The position numbers and the translations under genes are program-made. The notes beneath the pieces are model-generated. The model made no database searches. It was not told the DNA's origin and saw only the letters and a program-made list of their open reading frames with translations. From positions 434,001 to 498,000 of the forward strand of contig NZ_JACVOP010000001.1 in the NCBI RefSeq assembly GCF_018882365.1: a DNA stretch of 64,000 nt. The letters run 5' to 3'. The DNA comes from Polynucleobacter sp. 71A-WALBACH. Its GTDB lineage: Bacteria > Pseudomonadota > Gammaproteobacteria > Burkholderiales > Burkholderiaceae. Of the stretch, positions 6,934 through 14,171 are shown piece by piece; position 1 is the first letter of the stretch, and each line of letters opens with the position of its first letter.

Positions 6934-7104
6934 ATGAGAGCGGAAGATATTGGAACTATTTGCCCAGTCTGCGGAAGGGCAAACGACTGTCAAATAAGCG
7001 GCAATAAGAAATGCTGGTGTTTTGATGTGCCAGTAGATAAGGCAGAGCTTGAACAAATCCTTCAGCGTAAATCAAAGGTCAGTGCTTGTGTAGAAACTGC
7101 CTGA
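6934..7104 (+). CDS. Cysteine-rich CWC family protein (56 aa)
   Basis: A short open frame of 56 codons with the hallmark of the cysteine-rich CWC family: ICPVCGRANDC, then KCWCFDVP. The four Cys pairs would bind zinc. Family members are small proteins of unknown function. The ATG at 6934 lies 24 bp after the A1 repeat module, which may carry its promoter. The C-terminal half is charged and helical. The gene is complete; it ends 5 bp before the convergent cupin gene. Confidence 0.75.
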   Translation: MRAEDIGTICPVCGRANDCQISGNKKCWCFDVPVDKAELEQILQRKSKVSACVETA

Positions 7105-7109
7105 AGAAG

Positions 7110-7421
7110 TTAGGCGTCTAGCGATGGGGCGCTTAATTGCTCTTGGGTAGTGGTTGATTTCCTGCTAGCAAGATACTTCACACCTTTCGCACCATAATTT
7201 TCTGTATGGATTTGATTGGGCAGTAAATGAAAAGCGTCTCCTGCCAAGTAGGCAGTCTTTATGCCGTTAATGGTGATGTCAATCTGCCCCTCAATCACCA
7301 ATGCATGAACTTCATAAGGATGAGAATGTAAGTCTAAGAATCCGCCGACTTCTCGCTCGACTAAAACGGGGGCTGGAAAGTCTTCTTTTGCTAATTTTTC
7401 TAAAAATGCTTCTGGCTTCAT
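7110..7421 (-). CDS. Small cupin-domain protein
   Basis: A 103-residue single-domain cupin. Motif 1 is about residues 31-48 (LHSHPYEVHALVIEGQID) with His, His and Glu-type ligands, and motif 2 follows at about residues 60-74 (GDAFHLLPNQIHTENYG), so a metal site of the RmlC type is likely. Ligand and reaction are unknown. The ATG is preceded by GAAGTTCGTCA, without a clear Shine-Dalgarno. Convergent with the CWC gene. May be a sensor or small isomerase. Confidence 0.8.
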   Translation of the reverse strand: MKPEAFLEKLAKEDFPAPVLVEREVGGFLDLHSHPYEVHALVIEGQIDITINGIKTAYLAGDAFHLLPNQIHTENYGAKGVKYLASRKSTTTQEQLSAPSLDA

Positions 7422-7485
7422 TGACGAACTTCTATTAATTTGAGTGCCTCATTGTAATGACTGCGTTAATTAGCAGGATATGCCT

Positions 7486-7797
7486 TCATCTCACGCCAAA
7501 CCAAATACGAGCTGCTTCATATGAATCTTCTACATGCTCATCTCTGATTTCAAAACTTTGCATAACATCACGAATCATCTGTACAGCTAGATTTTGTCGA
7601 TTGTTATTAAAGTAACGATCTGCATCATTGCCCATCAACCAGTCAATTGCCTCTTCGAATACGCCCTCATCATTGGCGGTTTGCAACCACTTGCTAATGA
7701 CAAACTTGCCCTGTAAGAAGATACTTACTTGAGCCTGTAATACTTGCTCATCTAAAGAGCCTACCAATACTTTCATATTGATTGGTTCTTTAAACAT
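7486..7797 (-). CDS. Unknown protein (103 aa)
   Basis: A 103-residue acidic soluble protein with an aromatic C-terminus (EAARIWFGVR). The segment SKWLQTANDEGVFEEAIDWL suggests a small helical domain. No family recognised. It lies 27 bp downstream of the phasin gene on the same strand and may share its transcript. Start chosen at the first ATG; a second ATG is 7 codons in (MKVLVGS). Confidence 0.6.
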   Translation of the reverse strand: MFKEPINMKVLVGSLDEQVLQAQVSIFLQGKFVISKWLQTANDEGVFEEAIDWLMGNDADRYFNNNRQNLAVQMIRDVMQSFEIRDEHVEDSYEAARIWFGVR

Positions 7798-7824
7798 GAG
7801 TGAACGCTTACTTTGTACGCTTAA

Positions 7825-8400
7825 TTACTTGGCGCGAGTCTTCTTTGGAGGAGCTTTAACCGCCTCACCAAACTGACCTTGAGCCTGGCTTAATGCTGAC
7901 TCAACTGTTTTTTCAAAGTTAGCGACTGCATCTGCTGCAGATGCGCGAGCCTGATCAAACTGTTGAAGTGAAGTTTCAAAGGCTGTTTTGAATGCAGAAA
8001 CAAAAGCCTCTGAACCAGCGGGAGCGGTTTTAGTTGCCTCTTTAACAAACTTCACCAAATCATCACGAGCATCATCAATGGATGACTCAACCACTTGTGC
8101 CACTTCTTTATTGGCGTTACGAAGAACATTGCCCACTTTGGCTTGATAAGCGGCAGCATACTTGGCCACTTCTTGAGCAGCTTCTTGCTGGCCTAAGTTA
8201 GCGAACTGTTGTGGATCTTTAATGGCGGACAATTGGGCGCTAGCTTCTTGGGCTACAACCATTGCGTCTTTAGCGGCAGCTTGATTAATTTCTGCCAATT
8301 CTTGTGCGCTCTTGGCGGCCACTTCAGCCAAATGTTTAGCGTTTTCTAGAGCCTTAGCTTGAGCTTGGGCAATCTGGTAATTTAATTGATTCTGAAACAT
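7825..8400 (-). CDS. phaP: Phasin family protein
   Basis: A 191-residue protein, almost entirely Ala/Gln/Glu-rich amphipathic helix, as in phasins that coat polyhydroxyalkanoate granules (Phasin_2 type). Motifs include MFQNQLNYQIAQAQAKALEN, then QEVAKYAAAYQAKVG and a basic tail PPKKTRAK. The ATG at 8400 has AAAGGAAA just upstream, so the longer frame to 8460 is rejected. Presence implies that the organism can store polyhydroxyalkanoate, but no pha synthase is in the window. The role is granule-surface structure and size control. Confidence 0.82.
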   Translation of the reverse strand: MFQNQLNYQIAQAQAKALENAKHLAEVAAKSAQELAEINQAAAKDAMVVAQEASAQLSAIKDPQQFANLGQQEAAQEVAKYAAAYQAKVGNVLRNANKEVAQVVESSIDDARDDLVKFVKEATKTAPAGSEAFVSAFKTAFETSLQQFDQARASAADAVANFEKTVESALSQAQGQFGEAVKAPPKKTRAK

Positions 8401-8578
8401 GGCATTTCCTTTATTAGTGAGATAGCTGTATTTTGCTGCGATGCACCATTTTAAGAGCACTTTGGCGACAAAACAAGGCCTATTTGCTGCGACGCAACAT
8501 ATTTAGGGTGATTACCTAATATCCACAGCTAATAAATTGCATATGATGAAATGACTGTTAAAACCCTAGATAGGCAAC

Positions 8579-9220
8579 ATGCTCAGAAATACCAATCAAT
8601 TACCCGTTAAATCTAGCGTGGTTTATATAGTAGATGATGATGGGGCAACGCGGGATTCGCTATCCTGGTTACTTGAATCAAATGGGTTTATGGTGAGCTG
8701 TCATGAAAATGCCGAGCGTTTTTTACAAGCACTTGCCAGCACCGATTCCGCAACAGTGGCTTGCGCCTTATTGGACATGAGACTGCCAGGCATGTCGGGG
8801 ATTGAACTTCAAAATAGGCTTCGTGAGGATGGTCACCTGTTTCCTGTTGCGATAGTTACTGGATATGGGGAAGTGAAATTAGCTGTTCAAGCAATTAAAC
8901 AAGGCGCAGTAGATTTTTTAGAAAAGCCGTTTAAAGAAAATCAACTTTGTAGTCTAGTAGAGAATATGTTGTCAAAAGCTTATCTAGAGCAAAAGCAAAA
9001 TTTAGAAGTGCAAGCAGCGCAGTCCAAACTAAAAACTCTAACGAAACGCGAACGAGAAGTTTTAGAGTGCATTGTTGCAGGGTGCACCAATAGAGAGGTT
9101 GGTGAGACTTTAAATATTTCACTCAAAACAGTTGAAGCACATCGAGCCAATGTCATGGATAAGCTCGGAGTGAATAGAGCGGCAAGTTTATTAAAGCTAG
9201 CCATCTCTCATCAGCAATAA
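8579..9220 (+). CDS. FixJ/LuxR-type response regulator
   Basis: A 213-residue two-component response regulator. Receiver domain in residues 13-130 with the acidic pocket DDD at 19-21, phospho-acceptor Asp66 in ALLDMRLPGMSG, Thr in VTGYGE and Lys in FLEKPF. Output domain in residues 148-213 is a LuxR/GerE helix-turn-helix (LTKREREVLECIVAGCTNRE and SLKTVEAHRANVM). The FixJ-like layout fits a gene activated by histidine kinase; no kinase is adjacent, so it is an orphan here. A divergent TAXI-type membrane protein gene follows convergently at 9342. Confidence 0.9.
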   Translation: MLRNTNQLPVKSSVVYIVDDDGATRDSLSWLLESNGFMVSCHENAERFLQALASTDSATVACALLDMRLPGMSGIELQNRLREDGHLFPVAIVTGYGEVKLAVQAIKQGAVDFLEKPFKENQLCSLVENMLSKAYLEQKQNLEVQAAQSKLKTLTKREREVLECIVAGCTNREVGETLNISLKTVEAHRANVMDKLGVNRAASLLKLAISHQQ

Positions 9221-9231
9221 TTTTACATAGC

Positions 9232-9304
9232 AAGCGTCTATTAACCAGACGCTTAACTTTTTTGTTCTAAATGGAACGGATAATCAACCATCCTCTATCT
9301 ATCG
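9232..9304 (+). repeat. Intergenic repeat module, copy A2
   Basis: After the FixJ-type stop: a perfect 8-bp hairpin AAGCGTCT/AGACGCTT (9232-9239, 9247-9254) followed by a T run, then GTTCTAAATGGAAC (9264-9277) and a GGAT...ATCC segment running into CCTCTATCTATC. The order and spacing match module A1 at 6843. The first hairpin with the T run is a Rho-independent terminator for the regulator gene. Confidence 0.6.
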
Positions 9305-9341
9305 AGGTTTTATTGGATATGGCACCTAAAGACCCAAAGAA

Positions 9342-10721
9342 TTAGTTCTCATTAATGCTAGAAGCATTCTTCTCTAATTTTGATAAGACTTGGTTACGCA
9401 CTAAATTAAGTGCACCCTTCATTGTGTATAGACGATTCTTCTCCTCTGAGGATACCCACCCATCTCGGGTGTCTTTATCGAGTTGCTCCAACCTAATCAA
9501 TAACTTCCTAAGGAGATCTGGATTATTTGTATTCGCAGATAATTGATCAATTTCTTGAATCTCATCATAGCCATCCTCAATAATCATTAGCGAGTGCTTA
9601 CTTCTATAGCTAGGTAACAACCTAAAAATTGGATAAATTACTGCTAATAGCCCTAGTAATATAAGCCACATGCGATCGATGTAACTTGAAAGCCAAACTG
9701 GTAGTCGCTCCAACATCGGCATCCTGCCGCCCTCATAAAATCTTTTAGCAATCGGACTAATTGCAACTGCATGATCTACATAAGCTGGAAAAAATTCTGG
9801 CTTTGCAAAGAATTGGTCTAGTTCATTAGAAATTTTTTCCGCGGCTAAAAGGAAAATGCTCTGTACCGCAGGATGCATATCCTTCCCAATTAAGAGGGTG
9901 ACTGTTGAAGCTAACATCTGTATATCTTCAGCGGGGTAGGCTTTGTTTAGATCTAAAGAGCCCTTAGGAATAGTCACCACACTCATGTAGGGTAATTTTT
10001 TTACATAGGCAGGTGCATAACTAAAATTGAGAACATGGATGTCAGGATGTTGTAATAGCTCCTGAATATTAGGGCTATTAAATCCATCCATAATGAACAC
10101 TCCATCAATCTCATTACTCAGCAATCTTGAAATAGCATCTTTGTTCGGTATTTTGAGCACATTAGGTCGACCCTCGATGGAAATTCCGCTTAAAGCCAAT
10201 ATCCTTCGCAAGATAATCTCGGCCGCACTTCCACTCGGGCCAACCGAGACTTGTTTGGTTGAAAAATACGCAAATGGCTTTGGTCCATGAAATTCTGGCC
10301 CCCTATAAAACAGCCAAAGTGGAGCATATTCAACGCTTCCAAGCGATCTCAATCCTGGATAGGCCCCGCTATCGGCTACACCGCCAATCATGAGTGCCGC
10401 ATTAACAGCGTTTCCCTTATCCGCAAGATCGACAAGACTTTTTGCGGAGCCCTGGGTATTAACCAAGTGAAGGTGAACACCCTCAGCCTCAAAATAGGGA
10501 ATAAACTTTTTTCCAAGCATTTCAAATGTTGAGCCTTCTTGTCCAACAGCGAAATAAACATCCTTTGGCGGCAAAGGGCGGCTGAGAATAATTAAAGCGG
10601 TTATGCCAACGCATAGCAGCAATAACCAGTGCCAATCAGTTCTAATTAAATTCATCCATGAGTGAAGCTCTTGAGCCAAAGAATTTCGAAGATGAGAAAT
10701 TAGAGAGGGATTTCTAGACAT
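9342..10721 (-). CDS. TAXI-type solute-binding protein with membrane anchors
   Basis: A 459-residue protein. Residues about 30-50 form a transmembrane segment; residues about 55-320 resemble TAXI-family TRAP-transporter solute receptors (FAVGQEGSTFE, then SVGPSGSAAEIILRRIL and GVFIMDGFNS); a second hydrophobic segment at about 350-370 is followed by a cytoplasmic helical tail. The TAXI domain is therefore held in the membrane at both sides rather than free in the periplasm. No TRAP permease (DctQM) is adjacent, so a sensing or scavenging role is as likely as uptake. The ATG at 10721 is preferred over the TTG at 10733. Single gene, convergent with the FixJ-type regulator. Confidence 0.75.
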   Translation of the reverse strand: MSRNPSLISHLRNSLAQELHSWMNLIRTDWHWLLLLCVGITALIILSRPLPPKDVYFAVGQEGSTFEMLGKKFIPYFEAEGVHLHLVNTQGSAKSLVDLADKGNAVNAALMIGGVADSGAYPGLRSLGSVEYAPLWLFYRGPEFHGPKPFAYFSTKQVSVGPSGSAAEIILRRILALSGISIEGRPNVLKIPNKDAISRLLSNEIDGVFIMDGFNSPNIQELLQHPDIHVLNFSYAPAYVKKLPYMSVVTIPKGSLDLNKAYPAEDIQMLASTVTLLIGKDMHPAVQSIFLLAAEKISNELDQFFAKPEFFPAYVDHAVAISPIAKRFYEGGRMPMLERLPVWLSSYIDRMWLILLGLLAVIYPIFRLLPSYRSKHSLMIIEDGYDEIQEIDQLSANTNNPDLLRKLLIRLEQLDKDTRDGWVSSEEKNRLYTMKGALNLVRNQVLSKLEKNASSINEN

Positions 10722-11162
10722 TAGTGCGCCCAAAGAGAGATTAAAAAATTAACACTTGGCTCTTACTCTTTTATTAGACAACAATCCCTTGCTTGAATCT
10801 ATTTAAATTCTTATTGCTTAATCAAAAGATTCAGAGTTCTATGGCTAAACTTTGCGGCTCTATATGTGAAAAAATATTTCTCCAACTAGACGCTGTCGAT
10901 GCCATTTGGGAAATATTCGAAACCGCTGTGAGCCAATAGATTCGGTGCTTGTAGGGCGGTGGGTCACAACCAGCTAAGACCCAATGTGCAGAACTGTTTT
11001 AGTCCTCTATCCTAGCTTTTCAATCCTCTGCTCTACCGACTGAGCTACCAGGCCAAGAGATGGAATTATAAATGAAACTTCGTTCTGCCCTGAAAAACGG
11101 GTTAACTATCGATAAGTCTTGGCTAAACGCTGTAAATCTGCGGAAAAGGTCTTACCGTGAGT
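10722..11162. other. 441-bp gene-free interval
   Basis: No coding frame is supported. It contains the promoter side of the TAXI-type gene, a 6-bp hairpin TGGGTC/GACCCA near 10960-10985 and the tRNA-Phe 5' half at 11017-11054. The rest shows no recognised element. Confidence 0.6.
11017..11054 (-). pseudogene. tRNA-Phe 5' half, truncated after the anticodon loop
   Basis: Read on the minus strand it is GGCCTGG, TA, the D stem GCTC/GAGC with loop AGTCGGTA, then GAGGA and the anticodon loop TTGAAAA (anticodon GAA). These are tRNA positions 1-38 of a tRNA-Phe without any mismatch to the normal layout. The sequence then departs to GCTAGGATAGAGG, so the 3' anticodon stem, T arm and acceptor are missing. 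Three 3'-half-like repeats lie 6-7 kb away on the same strand. Confidence 0.85.
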
Positions 11163-13367
11163 CTAGCTACTGGTTACTGTAGTTTTAGCTCTAGCAATAT
11201 GTAATTTTCTATAGCTGTCAATCAAGCGATGATGCCTGTCGAGGCCCTCTAGCTTCATGGTCGTGGGGGTCAGGCCATAAAAGCGGATGTTTCCATCTAC
11301 TGAGCCCATGACCGCATCCATTCTCTCGTTACCAAACATTCGGCGGAAGTTGACTATGTAATCATCAAGCTCCAGCTCGTCGTCTAGGATGGTCTCTAAT
11401 ACTGCACTTAAAGTCTGATAAAACAATTTGCGCTCGACGGTGTTGTCGTTGTATTGAAGAAAGGCGCCGATGAGCTCCTGTGCCTCTTCAAATTGCTTTA
11501 GGGCAAGATGAATGAGCAGCTTCAACTCCAAAACTGTTAGCTGACCCCAGGGCGTGTTCTCATCAAACTCAATGCCGATCAATGTTGCAATATCACCATA
11601 CTCATCTAACTCATTATTTTCTAAACGCTCAAGCAGCGCACTTAAGCCTGCATCGTCTAAGTTAGACAGATTCAAAATATCGCTGCGGAACAATAGCGCT
11701 TTATTAGTGTTGTCCCAAATTAAATCTTCAATTGGATAAACCTCGGAATAGTCTGGCACCAAGATTCGGCATGCGATCGCGCCCAGCTGGTCATACACTG
11801 CAACGTAAGCTTCTTTACCCAGAGTCTCAAGAATGCCAAACATGGTTTTTACTTCTTCAGCATTGGAGTTTTCACCCTTGCCAGAAAAATCCCATTCAAC
11901 AAAATCGTAATCTGATTTTGCGCTAAAGAATCGCCAAGACACAATGCCACTCGAATCAATAAAGTGCTCAACGAAGTTATTTGGCTCAGTGACCGCCTCG
12001 CTTGCAAAAGTGGGTGGCGGTAAATCGTTCAGGCCTTCTAAGCTTCGGCCCTGAAGTAACTCTGTCAAACTTCGCTCCAGCGCCACCTCTAGACTTGGAT
12101 GTGCACCAAACGATGCAAATACTCCGCCTGTTCTTGGGTTCATCAAGGTAACGCACATGACTGGGTAGATGCCACCTAATGACGCATCCTTTACCAAGAC
12201 TGGAAAGCCCTGCTCCTCAAGACTCTGAATGCCTGCCAGAATGCTGGGATATTTAGCTAGCACTTCTTGTGGCACATCCGGTAAAGCGATTTCACCTTCA
12301 AGAATTTCACGTTTAACCGCCCGCTCGAAAATCTCTGATAAGCATTGCACTTGTGCTTCAGCTAGTGTATTGCCAGCACTCATGCCATTGCTGACATAGA
12401 GATTTTCAATCAGGTTAGACGGAAAATACACAGTCTCACCATCTGACTGACGTACATATGGCAAGGAACAAATCCCACGCTCGCTGTTGCCAGAATTGGT
12501 GTCGACTAGATGAGAACCACGGAGCTCGCCATCAGAATTAAAAATATTGAGGCAATACTCATCAAGGATTTCTTTAGGCAGCGCATCTTTAGGCCCGGGT
12601 TTAAACCAGCGCTCATTTGGGTAATGAACAAAAGCGCTATTAGCGATCTCTTCACCCCAAAATGCGCCAGCATAGAAGTGATTATTGCTGAGCCGCTCGA
12701 TATATTCGCCCAGGGCTGAGGCCAAGGCGCTTTCCTTCGTAGAGCCCTTACCGTTTGTAAAGCACATTGGTGAATGCGCATCACGGATATGCAAGGACCA
12801 CACATTGGGAATCAGGTTACGCCATGAGGCGATTTCAATCTTAATGCCTAGATTGGCCAACACGCCTGACATATTGGCAATAGTTTGCTCTAAGGGCAAG
12901 TCCTTGCCTGCAATGTAGGTGCTCGCGTCTGAGGCCGGCTTCAAGGTCAATAAAGTCTGCGCATCAGCATCTAAGTTCTTGACCTCTTCAATAATGAATT
13001 CAGGTCCAGCTTGCACCACTTTTTTAACAGTACAACGCTCGATGGAGCGCAAGATCCCCTGACGATCATTGGCGGAGATATCCTCCGGCAGTTCAACCTG
13101 AATTTTGAAAATCTGCTGGTAACGGTTTTCTGGATCGACAATATTATTTTGCGAAAGACGAATGTTTTCAGTCGAAATATTGCGCGTATCGCAATACAAC
13201 TTGACGAAATAGGCAGCACATAAGGCTGATGACGCCAGAAAGTAGTCAAAAGGCCCTGGGGCTGAGCCGTCACCCTTGTATCGGATGGGCTGATCAGCAA
13301 TCACCGTAAAGTCATCGAACTTGGCTTCAAGACGCAACTTATCGAGAAAGTTAACCTTTATTTCCAT
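11163..13367 (-). CDS. ycaO: OsmC domain / YcaO domain fusion protein
   Basis: A 734-residue fusion. The N-terminal part (about residues 1-130) is an OsmC-type domain (PGPFDYFLASSALCAAYF with the reactive-type Cys, and a second Cys in RSIERCTVKK). The remainder (from about residue 145) is a YcaO domain like Escherichia coli YcaO: NGKGSTKESALASALGEYIER and AEAQVQCLSEIFERAVKR carry the ATP-binding Glu and Arg pattern of this superfamily, and a C-terminal TPR-like extension follows. E. coli YcaO is implicated with RimO in beta-methylthiolation of ribosomal protein S12. YcaO enzymes activate amide backbones with ATP. No precursor peptide or azoline gene is adjacent, so a housekeeping role is more likely than peptide-natural-product synthesis. 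ATG start with the family-typical N-terminus. Confidence 0.88.
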   Translation of the reverse strand: MEIKVNFLDKLRLEAKFDDFTVIADQPIRYKGDGSAPGPFDYFLASSALCAAYFVKLYCDTRNISTENIRLSQNNIVDPENRYQQIFKIQVELPEDISANDRQGILRSIERCTVKKVVQAGPEFIIEEVKNLDADAQTLLTLKPASDASTYIAGKDLPLEQTIANMSGVLANLGIKIEIASWRNLIPNVWSLHIRDAHSPMCFTNGKGSTKESALASALGEYIERLSNNHFYAGAFWGEEIANSAFVHYPNERWFKPGPKDALPKEILDEYCLNIFNSDGELRGSHLVDTNSGNSERGICSLPYVRQSDGETVYFPSNLIENLYVSNGMSAGNTLAEAQVQCLSEIFERAVKREILEGEIALPDVPQEVLAKYPSILAGIQSLEEQGFPVLVKDASLGGIYPVMCVTLMNPRTGGVFASFGAHPSLEVALERSLTELLQGRSLEGLNDLPPPTFASEAVTEPNNFVEHFIDSSGIVSWRFFSAKSDYDFVEWDFSGKGENSNAEEVKTMFGILETLGKEAYVAVYDQLGAIACRILVPDYSEVYPIEDLIWDNTNKALLFRSDILNLSNLDDAGLSALLERLENNELDEYGDIATLIGIEFDENTPWGQLTVLELKLLIHLALKQFEEAQELIGAFLQYNDNTVERKLFYQTLSAVLETILDDELELDDYIVNFRRMFGNERMDAVMGSVDGNIRFYGLTPTTMKLEGLDRHHRLIDSYRKLHIARAKTTVTSS

Positions 13368-13488
13368 GGGAATAATTCCGAAATGATATGAGCGCTATTA
13401 TCCGTTGCAATAGCGATACCGTGTGCTACATCAAAAAGCCCACATGCCAATATGAGAAAAGATTGCCAGCCGCGAATGACGAACTAAT

Positions 13489-14169
13489 TTATTGCTCGGT
13501 CTTGTTGCGCGAAGTGTCGATTCCCAAAGCTTTTAGCTTGCGATAAAGGTGGGTTCTTTCAAGGCCTGTGTATTCAGAAATCTTAGTCATGCTACCGCCC
13601 ATAATGATCATTTGATGCTCAAAATAGGCCTTTTCAAATAAGTCCCTTGCCTCACGAAGTGGCAAATCAAAATAGGTTTTTGCAATCCCGCTGATGTATT
13701 CGCCATCCTGAGCTTGCGGGGCTAGTTCACTAACCGCTGCCTTAGGGCTTGGGCTTGATGAAGGCGCTAACGATGCCTTCTCTTCAAGAGGCTCAACGTA
13801 TTTAGGGGAGCTCTCCAGGGCTTTATTGACTGTTTTGAGTAACTTTTGGAGCGCAATGGGCTTTTCTAAAAAATTGAGGGCACCAATGCGTGTAGCTTCA
13901 ACCGCTGTGTCAATCGTGGCATGTCCAGACATCATCACTACGGGCATTGTGAGCTGCCCCGTCTTGGACCACTCTTTTAGTAAGGTAATGCCGTCAACGT
14001 CTGGCATCCAGATATCGAGTAAGACGAGGTCTGGGCGCATTTGCTCGCGGATTGTGCGAGCCTGCATAGCGCTCTCAGCTGCATAAACAGTGTGGCCTTC
14101 ATCCGTCAGAATCTCATTGAGAAGCTCTCGGATTCCCATCTCATCGTCGACCACCAAAATACTTGCCAT
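13489..14169 (-). CDS. NtrX-like response regulator without AAA+ domain
   Basis: A 226-residue regulator. Receiver domain in residues 3-120 with DDE at 8-10, phospho-acceptor Asp52 in LLDIWMPD, then MMSGH and FLEKPI. A proline/serine/alanine-rich linker (residues about 128-165) is followed by a Fis-type helix-turn-helix (KISEYTGLERTHLYRKLKALGI). The AAA+ sigma-54 activation domain found in canonical NtrX is absent. It lies 2 bp after the histidine kinase gene and is its probable partner. Last gene of the operon that starts at def or fmt. Confidence 0.85.
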   Translation of the reverse strand: MASILVVDDEMGIRELLNEILTDEGHTVYAAESAMQARTIREQMRPDLVLLDIWMPDVDGITLLKEWSKTGQLTMPVVMMSGHATIDTAVEATRIGALNFLEKPIALQKLLKTVNKALESSPKYVEPLEEKASLAPSSSPSPKAAVSELAPQAQDGEYISGIAKTYFDLPLREARDLFEKAYFEHQMIIMGGSMTKISEYTGLERTHLYRKLKALGIDTSRNKTEQ

Positions 14170-14171
14170 TC

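Noticed and set aside
9322..9348. Tiny frame MAPKDPKN after module A2
   Set aside because: Eight codons, no supporting signal; not reported as a gene.
10780..11054. Group I intron interrupting the tRNA-Phe anticodon region
   Set aside because: The split lies at the anticodon loop, a known intron target, but no 3' half follows within a plausible distance and no intron core pairing could be recognised.
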